Source of the DNA: Trametes villosa | Lineage: Eukaryota; Basidiomycota; Agaricomycetes; Polyporales; Polyporaceae | Assembly (NCBI GenBank): GCA_002964805.2 | Contig: PUDQ02000135.1 | Span: 1 to 26,615 of the forward strand | Reading direction: 5' to 3' | Length of the DNA: 26,615 bases | In this document: one piece after another, positions 1-10,600 of the stretch | Layout of the letters: every line of letters begins with the position of its first letter | How positions within the stretch are numbered: position 1 is the stretch's first letter | Made by a program: the position numbers and the translations under genes | Notes under the pieces: model-generated | What the model saw: only the letters and a program-made list of their open reading frames with translations | Told to the model about the DNA's origin: nothing | Databases searched by the model: none

Positions 1-1262
1 GGATAGCGTGGGTCGTGTTCGTGGGCCTGACCGGGTGAGCGTAGCGTGCATGGGCGTAGCGGTAGCGAAAACTCAAGATCTCAGGTTCGATTCGCGAGGC
101 GGGACCAGAGACTTAGCCTGTGAGTGTGCCTGACCAGACCCAGACCGTGCCGGTGGAACCAGACGTGTGCTATGCGGGCTCAGTGTCAGTGAGATGTGCC
201 AAGCATCGCCCGGAGGGTGGAAGTCGAGTGAGACTGGTGAACAGCCAGTGAAGCGCACGGGCGGCGGCTTTGAACGTTGTTACCGCAATAGGCAGGCGTT
301 TATGCACACTCGCACGCGCGCGCCCGCACGAACGCTCACGTCTTGAGCTACAACCACGACTACGAGGGCTGCATAAACTCGGCCGGAGGGGCGCGAGGAT
401 GCTGGGGGGGCGTTGAGTACAATTTCGCGAGATCTGCATGCTTCGCGCGTGGGCAGATCTCGCCCGCCGCAGGGTCGAGCAAGAGCGCCGGCCGGCCGAT
501 AAGCGCAAACCTTCGTCTTTCCGGCGCAAAGTCTCGCTTGGGATGCAGAATATCATATTTGACTCTACATACATGACAGGGAGCCAGGACAGGTGATCTA
601 AGGGAGACGGAAGTGGGGAAAGTTGGGAATAAGGGTGTGAGGAGCCCTGAGCTGCTCATACTAGTATTCCTGCTCCCTCCACTTCTGAGTGGACGGTTCA
701 GGGAGAAGGGCGACGGCGGGGGGCCTGAGGGCCGAGCGTGCAGCTGAGACGAGAGGCGAGATTACGAAATGAGAAGGGAAAATGTTGCAAGGGCATCCAG
801 ATGCCGCTTGAGTGTGTCAGACATTATTCTAAGCATCCAGGCTGACTTCAGAGGCAGGCAGGTTTTGATGCACACGGAAAGAACATATTGTGATTGGTCT
901 AAGAGTAATTATCTACTGATGTATTACATGCGGGTTCCCACCAGAGCGAGGCGAGCGCGGGCGGAGGTGTCCCCAGCGCGACCGCCTAAGCCTCGCAAGC
1001 GACGCCGCGCCGCTCACCTCGCCGCGCAGCCCGGGAGCAGTCAGGGCCACCGCGTACGATTGAGGGTGCGTCCGGCGGTCAGAAAACTGCACCGCGCGTC
1101 CGCACCCTGCGCTCTCCCCTGCTCCGTGCGCCCCTCCCCCCTGCACCCTCTCTCCGATCAGCTTCCACCACCACGCCAATGACCTCTCGCCGGAGCCAGA
1201 GCTCACACACCCCGCCTCCCCCGCGCTGCACACACACTCAGGACGAAGCGTGACGGAGAGGG
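1..1262. other. GC-rich region without a supportable gene
   Basis: Open frames occur on both strands, but all have the arginine/alanine/serine-rich look of GC-rich non-coding DNA, and none shows a known domain or a convincing exon-intron chain. A short less GC-rich patch lies near 770-930. No tRNA, rRNA or mobile element was recognised. It could be the 5' flank of the + strand array that follows. Confidence 0.5.
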
Positions 1263-1277
1263 CTAGACATTGTCGAG

Positions 1278-1320
1278 GTACGTACTGATTTCTGACCCTG
1301 CCACCGTCCGTGGCATCAAG
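1278..1320 (+). other. Possible intron at the left edge of array 1
   Basis: A GTACGT donor is followed by CTGAC at 1292-1296 and an AG at 1319-1320. At 43 nt it is short and the branch-to-AG distance is long, so this is the weakest intron of the array; it may be a decayed copy. Confidence 0.25.
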
Positions 1321-1631
1321 CTCACCCTGCGCTCCCCCGGCCGCCAGCGTTCAAGACAGCCCGCACCAGCGCCCTCCAGCACGGAAGCTGGCGGGTGAGG
1401 GCGACGGCGGTCGGGCGGCGGGATGTACGGGCAGACACCAGTGCGAGAGCCGGGACGCTCGCATCCCTGCGGATGCGGGCGACCAGCTCTCACTGGCAGC
1501 ACGCCGTCCGCGCGGCGCTCTCCTCGCCCACTCGCCCCGCAAGTGCTCATCCCGGCGCTGTGTGCGTGTACAACACCTGCACTCGAGCTCGGAGGCACGG
1601 TCAGGTTGTGAACTAGCTTGAAGTGTTGCCA

Positions 1632-1692
1632 GTACGTACCCCATTCTGTTCCTGCAGCTTCCGACGACGAGCTGACCTGTCTGATGTTGCAG
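1632..1692 (+). other. Intron of array 1, 61 nt
   Basis: Donor GTACGT at 1632, branch point CTGAC near 1672, and acceptor TTGCAG ending at 1692. The length is typical for basidiomycetes. Confidence 0.55.
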
Positions 1693-2001
1693 AAGTCGCT
1701 GTACCACCTGGGTCGGCGCCGGGACGACGCGGCGCCATCGGACGGCAAGCACGAAGGGGATAGCGAGGGCGAACGGGTGCAGGGTGGTTGTGAGCGCGGC
1801 GGGATGCACGGTACGTGGCCGAGATCGCACGCTGCACCCGTATCTGTCCTGATGCGCACCACACGAAGTTGTTTCCACGCCGCGCACCTATAGCCACCAC
1901 GCGACGCTCGTTCCGACCATTCGGAGGTGGAAGGCGGGCCCGGTGAGTGTCGACGTGAGGTCCTGGCATATCTCGCATGTCAGCCACCCTGCGTAGACGA
2001 G

Positions 2002-2066
2002 GTACGTACCGAATTCGGTGCTCGCGACCTCGAAACTGAGGCTGACCGCCTGACTCGGCTTCACAG
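2002..2066 (+). other. Intron of array 1, 65 nt
   Basis: The donor GTACGT lies within the perfect palindrome GGTACGTACC (2001-2010). Two CTGAC branch candidates occur near 2042 and 2050, and the acceptor TCACAG ends at 2066. Confidence 0.55.
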
Positions 2067-2553
2067 GCTCGGAGCACGGCGAGGCCGTCGCGCCGTGAGC
2101 TGCGAGCAGGCGCGCGTACTCGGTCTTGCACCGATACAGTCGATTTGCAACACGCGCGCGGACGAGCGAGGCGGCGCGGTGGTCGTGGTCGGACTGAAGG
2201 CACGCCGCGCGGCGGAGGGCCAAGTCTCGCGCTCGCGCTTCGGAGCACTAGACGCCCACGCGTGCCTCGATGCGCGAAGTCTCTCGCACCAGGCGCCCTT
2301 CACTCTTCCACCACCGCCGCCGACTGCCGCTTCGTCCTCCGGTCGCCATACCTCGCCCAATCTACCTAACGTCGCGATAGGGCGCTCTGACAGCCTCCGC
2401 GGCGCGCACACGAGGTCTCAAGCGCGATGAATCCTCCGTGATGCCAGTAGCAGCACTCCGGCCGGTACGGCGCTCTCCATGAGGCGAAGCAGGGCGCGGA
2501 CGGGCCAGATACTGATATCGGTCGTCGTCGATAGGCGCGACGCGGACGCTTCG

Positions 2554-2615
2554 GTACGTACCTGTGAATCTCTGCGCACTTCCAACAACCGGCTGACTTG
2601 TGTTTGTGGCTGCAG
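2554..2615 (+). other. Intron of array 1, 62 nt
   Basis: Donor GTACGT within GGTACGTACC (2553-2562), branch point GCTGACTT, pyrimidine/GT-rich stretch, and acceptor CTGCAG ending at 2615. Confidence 0.6.
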
Positions 2616-3056
2616 ATCCCGGGCCGGCGTCGTAGACCGGGACTCACCTTTTTAAACAGGCGGAGCCATATTCTGCGAGCTCGAGAGGAGGGCGATGGTG
2701 GCGGGACGGACGTCGCGGCGGCGCGAACGTCGAGCCTCTGCAGTTTCGAGCTGCGTCGGAATAGGCGCCCGTCTCACGAAATCCGCGAAGACCTTTCCGG
2801 CGCGGTCTTTGCGATTCCGGCGATCTCTGCGCGTCGAGTGGAGGCTCCCTCTCCCGTTCCGTTCACAAGCATCCCCCTTCCGAACGTCTGGGAGCCGTGG
2901 GCAGCCTCTCCGACATTGTGCTCGTGCAGGCACTCATACGGGCCACGGAGCGCGCGGAACGACAGGAGCGGGCAGGACGCACCTCGACGCCGTCAAGCGA
3001 CCGGTTAGTTTGGCTGGGGGGTCTTCGCTCCCGCGAACGGGCTGCAATAAGGGGAG

Positions 3057-3117
3057 GTACGTACCGTCTCCGCGCTGCGCCGGTCTCGGCTTCTCACTGA
3101 CCTTTCCTATTGCGTAG
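3057..3117 (+). other. Intron of array 1, 61 nt
   Basis: Donor GTACGT within GGTACGTACC (3056-3065), then TCTCACTGACCTTT and an acceptor GCGTAG. The 3' part is nearly identical to that of the next unit (3537-3596), which supports common descent of the introns. Confidence 0.65.
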
Positions 3118-3536
3118 ATGGCGAGACTTACCTGCAGTATGCGGACAAGGGAAGTCAAGCCGCGAGCACGCGAAGGCGGGTGGCAGAGGCAGAGTCGCGA
3201 GAAGGCGGCGGTGGACTTTGGTTCGCGCCGCGTCAGAATAGGCGCCCGTTCCCATCGACGTCCGCGAAGTCGCCTCGCGCTCGCTCATGGCCCTCCCTGC
3301 GGCCGGTTTCTTTCCCCGGAGCATGACCGCCACGCGTAAGGCCCTCCGCGCTCGATACTCGGCCATTCGACCCGCAACCGACCTCACAAACGGCAGTACG
3401 ACGCGGCGCTCGAGGGGACGCTCCCGCCTCTTCCAGAGCGCGTCGCGGGCGTTCCGGACACGTCCCAGCGGCATCCCTGGGCGTTTTACCGGGCCGAGAT
3501 GGTCTCTCTGCCGCAGACGAGGTCAAAACGCAGAAG

Positions 3537-3596
3537 GTGCGTGCGTTCTCGGCTTGGACGGCTCCGGGGTTCTCACTGACCTTTTTCATCGCACAG
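3537..3596 (+). other. Intron of array 1, 60 nt
   Basis: Donor GTGCGT, branch region TTCTCACTGACCTTT shared with the previous unit, and acceptor CGCACAG. On the minus strand this donor position has no GT, so the conserved splicing signal is on the + strand. Confidence 0.65.
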
Positions 3597-3968
3597 ACTG
3601 CGGCGTTGGGGAGGGAGAGCGTCGGTGAGGGGTGGAAGAGCAGCGCCGGGGCGAGGCGAGCAGGAGACGGCGGACGGGAGACTTAGACGAAGCCGACGCG
3701 AGACTTTGCAGACTCGCGTCCCGTCGGAATAGGCGCCCGCGTCTGCTCGAGTGCGCGGAGTCGGCCACCGGCTTCCGCGCACGCTTCCAGGTCGCGCCCG
3801 AGTCCTTGCGAGCGCGACGGGACGCGTCTCTCGCCACCCGAGCGCAAGGGGGCCCTCCTGCGTCGCCGGGGACGAGTTCCGGGCACGGCGGGGAGTCCCG
3901 CGTGTGCGGATCGCGCGCGCCGGCGACGCTGCCGGCCGTGGGCGCCCAGGACGACTCTTCGCGGAACA

Positions 3969-4022
3969 GTGCGTACCTTTGCGAACTGTGCAGACCCGGG
4001 CTCCTTGCTGACGACCTCCCAG
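3969..4022 (+). other. Intron of array 1, 54 nt
   Basis: Donor GTGCGT, branch point GCTGACG, and acceptor CCCAG ending at 4022. It is the last recognisable intron before the truncated GH72 gene. Confidence 0.5.
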
Positions 4023-4392
4023 AGCGCGATTGCGGCGTCGAAACCCACGGGAGACGGCGCAGAATTGCGGCCGGGGACGAGGGCAGACGGGAGCGGGCGT
4101 GCGGTCGACGTGGAGCGAAGGAGAGCCGCGGCGGAGGACCTGCGAGTCCGCGCAGAGTCGTGCAGATAGGCGCCCGTGTCCGCGAACGCGAATTCGAGCT
4201 GCTCGCGGGGTGCTGGAGAGCCGTCGTTTGTCGTCCAGTAGCAGCCTCTGTAGTACGCCAGAATACGAGCATTTTCGAGCCATAGAACGCGAGTGCCAGA
4301 GTCCCTCCTGAGTCCGAGTGCCCCCCTCCTCTCCTCCCCTCCCCCCGAGTGTCCCCACCACCGTCCAGCGTCCAGCGTCAAATAAGCCAGTA

Positions 4393-6468
4393 TTATCGAC
4401 GCAGAGTCACGAAATCCATCCGGAAGATCTTGCAGGGATCCCAGATACTCGCCGCCAATCGTGCCCCGGGCCAGGGAGAGCACTCCGCCGCCGGCTCGCC
4501 AACGCACGCACCGCCACCCCCGCGCACCGCCACCCGCGAACGCACCCACAGCGTCGCGAACGCGAGCGGCGAACGGCACGCAGCAGTCGCAGTCACGCAG
4601 AGAGTGTCTGAGTCAACGAAATATATTCTGCACTGTCTACGACTGCCTATCGCCTCTCTCTTTTCTCCCTCCGTCCGCCCATCCATCGCGCACGCCCCGT
4701 CCGCCCCGCCCGCCTCCGCCTCCGCCTCGCTCCCCTGCACGGAGATGTCGCCGCAGTTGCCGCCCTGCTGGCCGAGGAGCGAGCAGCCGAGGTCGAGCAG
4801 GTTGCCCGTGATCGCGGCAACCTGGGTCGCGTTCGTCGTCTTCGGCGTGAACTGGCAGCTCACGATGTTCTCGAGGCAGTTGCACGCGGCATCGTTGGGC
4901 GTCGGCGGGAGCGTGTTCGACGCGAGGAACGTCGAGTTCTGGCTCGGGCACGCGGGGAACGCACTGGAGCCCGCATCGGTCTTGCTCGGGGTGGTCGGGA
5001 ACGTGAGGTTCCCGTACTCGTTCTTGAGCCGGTTGAAGTCATCGCTGACCGTGACCGTGCTGCCATCAACAGTGACCATGCCGAACGAACCGTCGGACGC
5101 CTGTGCGGGGAAGTAGCTGAACGCCACCGCGCCGGACCAGATGTCAGACATCGGCGCGCTGAAGATGATCGGCACCTCCGTCCAGAGGCGCGGCGGCTGC
5201 GACACGCAGCCGAACTCGCTGAAGTACGCGGGGAGCTCGTACCCGGCAAAGTCGCCGTTCTTCCCGTTGTAGGCAGAGGCGGTTGCGTCACCACAGAACT
5301 CACTGTGGGGGTGGCGTGAGGCAAAACGGACGGATGGGGAGGGCAGACGTCAGCGGCATTCCCAGCATGAGCTGCGCACGGACGTACTAGTTGTTCAGGC
5401 CGAAAATATCGATGGCCGTCGAGGCGGAGTTGCTGTTCGAGTCGTCGCACCCGAGGTAGTTCGCCAGCGGGACGACCCACGAGTCGGCACCATCCTGGGC
5501 GGCGTAGCCGATAAGTGCCGAAGAGGAGATGGACGTGCTGCGGAGCGCCGTTGCCTACGGTCAGCATGAGGCGTGATGGGAAAGTCAGAGGGGCACGGAC
5601 AGGTATGCCCTGACATCACGGGCGGCGGCCTTGATGAACGCGGCCGCGCCAGTACCCTCGGGGGCGGTGATGACCTCGTTACCGACGTTGTACGCGAGGA
5701 CGTTGTCGTACTTCTTGAAGGCGTCGATGGTGTTGATGTACTGGTCGAGCAGGTTGACGGTCCAAGAGGGACTGTTGCGGTCGATCGAGCCGCCGGAGGG
5801 GAGAGCAAGGTCGAGGCTGGGCGAACGCAGTCAGCATCCATTTCCCGGAGCAACTGGAGCTCTAAGACAATATGTTGCAAGTTCCGCCCCCCGCGCGGCC
5901 TCTGTAACCGGTGACCGAGAGGCCGCTAGCGGCGAGGCGGAAATCCCTCTTAACTGCGACCCGCCTATGTGCTCTACTCTCCACACTATGCAGGAATGCG
6001 AAGTCTACTGAAAAGGGGGGCATAATACGAGCAACACATACATGGTGTAGATGCCGGCCTGGCTGAAGGCGTTCATGCAGTCATCGTGGTTGAGGGACGA
6101 GTTTACGCTGTAAACACGGATGGCGTTCACGCCGAGCTGCTGGAGGAAGGGGAGGTCGCGCGCGCACGCGGCGCTGTCCGAGAGGGGGTCGATGAAGGTC
6201 GAGGGCTCGGAGAAGGGGCTGTTCGGGTCGTCCACAACGACACCTGCAGTGCGGGGAATGCGCCGATGAACATCCCGGTCAGCATCGGGAGACGACTAGC
6301 TTACGCACCTTGCTCCTGGTAGGCGATGCCCTTGATGAGGAACCGGGTTCCGTCCTCGGAGTAGAGGTACCGCCCCTGCCTGGTCACCTTCGGGAGCGCG
6401 CCGACACCTGCGGCGAGAGAGAGGGCCGCGGCGGTGAGGCCGGCGAGCCGAGCGATGGCTGCGTGCAT
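4393..6468 (-). CDS. GH72 1,3-beta-glucanosyltransferase, 3' truncated
   Basis: Enzymes of this family (Gas/Gel) cut internal beta-1,3-glucan and join the new end to another chain, elongating cell-wall glucan at the plasma membrane, usually GPI-anchored. Exons read on the minus strand: 6468-6309, 6243-6042, 5816-5601, 5537-5388, 5302-4393; introns are 65, 225, 63 and 85 nt. The ATG at 6468 begins a signal peptide (AIARLAGLTAAALSLAAG). The family motifs follow: GIAYQEQG, LQQLGVNAIRVYSV, the acid/base region NVGNEV with Glu168, and the nucleophile region PAYFSEFGC with Glu272. A cysteine-rich X8/CBM43 domain starts near residue 365 (ACNCLENIVSC) but homology ends at CGDIS, about residue 430. 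The remaining 115 codons to the stop are low-complexity and unlike the family; the rest of X8, a Ser-rich region and a GPI signal are missing. Summed exons give 1638 nt. The catalytic domain looks intact, so the identity is firm; whether the product is functional is open. Confidence 0.93.
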
Positions 6469-6509
6469 TAGGACCGAGCTATTAGTTGGATGTCGTGAAC
6501 GGGGCCGGC

Positions 6510-6704
6510 GGGGACGAGGAGGAAAGGGGAAGATGAAGATGAAGGGAAGGAGGGAAGGGGTGGGGAATGGGCTTGGCGGGGCGCGCGGGGGCAGGGGTTA
6601 TGCACCCCGGGCAGGGCCGGGATGATGCTGCGAGGCCTGTTTCTACGTTATGGGAAAGGGGTCTGATAGACCCTCCGCCCGCCTAAGCCTCCCAGGCTAT
6701 ATTC
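6510..6704 (-). promoter_or_regulatory. Promoter region of the GH72 gene
   Basis: Upstream of the ATG at 6468, the minus strand shows a long CT-rich tract (about 6515-6580) typical of strongly transcribed fungal genes. A TATA-like AATATAG lies at 6697-6703, about 230 nt before the start codon. Confidence 0.5.
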
Positions 6705-7151
6705 CCTTTCCGGCACCAGCGCCTGTGGGCATGTAGACGTCGACACCGTCGCGGAGGTTTGTGTAGACGTCTGCATGTATTGTTGTTTTAAGTACCTTAC
6801 GGACAGTACAGCCTCATGGATATGTTGGCCTCACAATGTCTCTTACAGTAGTTCACTGTTCCCTCGCACTCCCGGTTGACTGATATCACAAGTCCTATAT
6901 CAATGTTAATATTCGGAGCTCACAAAATTGTTTATGACGTAGGTGCAACACTGATAGGCATCGTATCGACGGCGCAGGGCAAACTGTACAAGGGAAAGCT
7001 CAGGTTCAAAGCGCGACGGGGACTTAACAGGATTGTATGCTTCGACGAAAAGGGGACGAAACGGAGACTTAAGTATAGTAGACACTTGTAGTGACACCAA
7101 CACCACCGACACTACCGCCTAGGAACAAGATGACGTCGTATCGAACGGCCA
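6705..7151. other. Intergenic, lower-GC spacer
   Basis: This spacer is richer in A+T than its surroundings. A 71-codon + strand frame (6876-7091) and a similar minus frame (6906-7112) overlap here; neither has recognisable domains or splice context, and I do not call them. It holds the 5' side of the GH72 promoter and the 3' side of the next gene. Confidence 0.5.
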
Positions 7152-7649
7152 CTACGTACTAGTAGTCGAAGCTGGTGCTCCGTCCTGGGGAGCTCCGCCA
7201 TGGTGGCCGCTGTTATAGACACCGCCGTGAGCTCGCTCGGATGGACCGGCGACGGCGGTGCCGGGAGGAGCGGCGGCGGCGCTAGCGTTGTGGTGCGAAA
7301 CGCCCGGCGGGTAGGGTGGGAGGCCCGCCATTTGCACGAAGGGGGAGGGTGGTGGTGGCGCGGCACCTCCTGCTAGGGGCTGCTGATGGGGGAAGGCCCC
7401 GGCGTGTGGGTAACCGGCCAGATGAGCGGCGTGGTAGGGGCCCATTGGTCCGGGGAAACCTGTGTATGAAGGCGCACCGGGAGGCATGACTTGACTGCCA
7501 GTGGGAGCGGTCGGAAACGATGGGTAGTACCCCTGCCCGCCGAACGGGCCACCGTGATACCCGTACAGCGGGTTACCAGGAGCTACCCACCCGCCCTGGT
7601 AATGCTGAGGCTGGGCGCGTGGGTCACCAAATCCTGAGGGCCCATAACA
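7152..7649 (-). pseudogene. 166-codon open tail after an in-frame TGA
   Basis: The frame of the upstream 1372-aa gene continues without another stop for 166 codons to a TAG at 7152. The tail is Pro/Gly/Tyr/Gln/His-rich, as is the end of the gene before the TGA (7652-7650), with motifs such as GGPFGGQGYYPSF and PPGAPSYTGFPGP. The matching composition on both sides suggests that the TGA is a recent nonsense change, possibly CGA to TGA by loss of a methylated CpG, so the original protein may have had about 1538 residues. An unrecognised intron removing the TGA, or readthrough, are alternatives. Confidence 0.5.
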
Positions 7650-10600
7650 TCAGCCCATGCTGCCTCCCGGGCCGTGAAATACAGGCTGCGTACCTCCGGG
7701 GAATGGCTGGGCACCGCTGATCAGCGGTGCATTTCCAGCCGGCATCGACATTGGGGTCTGTTGTGCTGACATCACATGGTGATCGTCGACAGGCGGCCCC
7801 CCTGCGTGGTGCTGACTGGAAGAGTGGGGCGGGGGCTGTGCGTGACTGAATGATGGCCCAAAGGCGGCATGATAGGTATTGAGAGCGTTGGGAATGCCAG
7901 GGCGAATGTCAACTTGAAGGCCAGCGGGGGTGTCGTCGAGAACAGAGTCGGCGTGATGGGTCGGAGGGAAAGCGTCTCCATGTGGAGCTGCAAGGCTGCT
8001 GGGCAGGGGATTCCCGGACGGGTTGGTGTTCACGCCGCTGCCTGCAGCGTTGTCCGCGTACTTGTCGGAGGGGTTTGGGTGAGTGTCTGCGCGAAAGTTT
8101 ACGCGGCCCTCTGCGTGGCTGTTTTCCAGGTTGTCTGCGCGACGCTCTGTACGGCCGTTGGCCGGTATGTCTGCGGAGGCGTCTGCGCCACTGTATGCCA
8201 GGGCATCTGTAGAGACGTCTGCGTAGCTGTCCGTATGGACGTCTGCGCGGACGTCGGCACCAACGTTTACGCGCCTGTCAGCAAGATTGTTTGTGAGAGT
8301 GTCCATGAGATGGTACGTACCGACTGCTGCGCGATCTCCAGCGCGATCGTCAGCGCCGCCTTCCGCATTGCGATCGGTGTTGGACACTGTCGAGTAGGCT
8401 TAGTAAGGGCCGAGTCATGGGACACGATCTCCTGAGTCACGGCAATGCACGTACTCGTGTTCGTGTCATAACGCTGCCGCTTCATGGGTGGATGGTCTGG
8501 AGGAGTGGTCTGGTCTTGAACATGTTCCAAGGTCTGATCAGATGACTGGGGATTAGTAACGCTAACAGCAGATAACTCGTCGTGTACGTGCCTTGACATC
8601 ATCCAGAACCACGGGCAGGAGAGCGTCACTAGGCGGCGGGGTGGCGACTCGCTTACCAACATCGCGAGCGCGCTGCTTGCCTTTGCTATCCGAGGTCTTG
8701 ACTGCTCCTACCACAGATGTACTGCGGGGAAGCGCGAAGAAGTCTTCGTCGGCTGAGTCGTCGGATGCCTCGAATGACGGCGGAGCCTTGCGCTTCTTGG
8801 AGGTCGCCTTGAGTGGTCCATGAGCACGAGGAGAGGGGACGTACTCGTCCTCGGAGTCAGTGATCTCGAGTGGGGTGGGCTTCGACGTGGAAAGAAGGGT
8901 GCGCTTGATGGGGGATATGTTGATGGACATATGGACTTCGCGGCGCCCAGGTCCAGCCTGAGAGGATGCTGCCTTTTTGCTGCTACGCGTACGCGCAGCG
9001 GGCGGCGTTGATGTCCTCGAAGCGGGCTCTATACGATGGTCACTAGATTCGGGCTCGACCGTGGGCTCGTCGTTGCTGAGGCGAGGACGACCGGTTCGGT
9101 CGCTGGTACCATTTGCGAAGAGACGACGCCCGCGGGGATGCGCAGAGGTCGCAGCGGGAGGCACGCCATACATAACGGGCACCGTGGACTTGACCAGATC
9201 TGCATAGCGAATGTCAACACTCGTTTACACTAACACGTCGCTAGTCAACGCACCGATAACATCACCCGCGTAGCGTTCAAACCTGATCCTATGGTGCTCC
9301 CTCTTGAGCCCGTCAAGCAACGCATTGATCTCCCCCGCCTTTAGGCTGGAGATCCCCTTCGATGGACCCTTACCCGTCGTCGTACTGGTGCGCTCAAGGG
9401 GCCAGGAAACGTTCTCCGGCCAGTTGTACAGCACGATGCGATGACTTGCTAGCATCACTGGGAGTCCTCGCCACGGGAACGACGACCGATCCTGAAATGA
9501 ATCTACTCCGAGTTCCTCTGTTGCAGAACGGTATCAACACTCGTTAGAGGATTGACTGCTGCATAGTGCACTTACCGAGCATAGCGCGAAGCCGTTTGGT
9601 AATATACTTAGGTCGGTCCTTCCGCTCTAACAGGAGGTCATCGTCGAGGCTTGCGGAAAGACCGGATTTCTTGATGGGTGACGGCGCAGAGGGTGGAACG
9701 GATGGAGGTCTCCCCGTCACCTTGGTGTCCTCTTGAACGGACGTCCTAGCGGTGTGCTTGCCTGCGGCGTTGGTTGGCTCTTTGGGCCCCCACACGAGAT
9801 CGACGACCTTGTTGGAGACGCTGCTGCTGCAAAGGTCGTCAGTAGCGTACAGCGGTTCCTGCAGTCGTGCACGTACTACACATGCGTCTTCATGTGCCCC
9901 ATGATGACATGATCGTTCGCGCGGCATTTCTGTTCGAAAAACTACAAAAAAACAGCGTATGGACTCAGATGAGAGCGGCTGAACGTCACGGCTACGCAAT
10001 ACTGACACCTTGGGCGTTCTTCGTCATATGGACGGCGGCAAGACCTGCGTCGGAGTTCACCTCTCCGCCAACAATGACTAGCGCGGCACTGAAGCCATGC
10101 AAGTCCTCGAGCAGATCCAACTGAAGTTCTTGTGAGCTGTGACGTACCAGATGTGCATGGTGAGGCTCATACCGTGTTGGTGACCTTCCCTACAGACTTC
10201 CTAAACTCTCCGCTACGTTGGCGGACGGTCTGAGTCAGCCCCTCTGCTGCCTCCTGGATCTGGCGGAACTTCTCGAGAATGGCTTTGGCCTTATCGCCGT
10301 GGGCTTCCTTGAATTTGTTGTAGCAACGCTTGCGGGTCTCTGTACTGTCGCTATCGCCTACGAAGATGTTAGCCAACAGCGCGCAATGATACCTCTCATA
10401 AGGCCTACCTGCATCAACAACGGAGATCCGAGATAGCTCTTCGTCTGTGTGCGCTTTGAAGTACGCCCCGTACAGGTTCCACGTGTTAGGCTTGACGTGC
10501 GCATGATCCCGTATCGTGAGCCAACTCTCGAAGATCTGACCAATAGAGAGGCCGGTATCATGACGGACACCCCGAGCCAGCTCCAGGACATCTTGATACG

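Larger units (their letters stand above)
1263..4300 (+). repeat. Array 1: diverged tandem array of intron-bearing units
   Basis: About six units lie in direct orientation. The clearest landmark is the 11-mer ATAGGCGCCCG, at 2761, 3238, 3729 and 4166, that is 121-146 nt after the end of each preceding intron. Each unit also carries one fungal-type intron on the + strand (donors at 1632, 2002, 2554, 3057, 3537 and 3969). Donors vary between GTACGT and GTGCGT, an exchange that keeps the splice consensus, and every intron has a CTGAC branch point close to its AG. The sequence between introns is poorly conserved and does not keep a frame: the exon 1693-2001 has a stop in all three + frames (TAG 1761, TGA 1850, TAG 1891). 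I infer a spliced, probably non-coding, repeat-derived transcript. A decayed repetitive coding gene is the alternative. Confidence 0.6.

Noticed and set aside
80..105. GGTTCGATTC, resembling a tRNA T-arm
   Set aside because: The flanking bases do not form a T stem, and no acceptor, D or anticodon arm can be built around it.
2750..4200. Minus-strand peptide repeat TGAYSD.AR in array 1
   Set aside because: The same 11-mer also reads as IGAR on the + strand. The surrounding minus frames differ between copies and end in stops, while conserved splice signals are on the + strand, so the peptide repeat is a by-product of DNA repetition.
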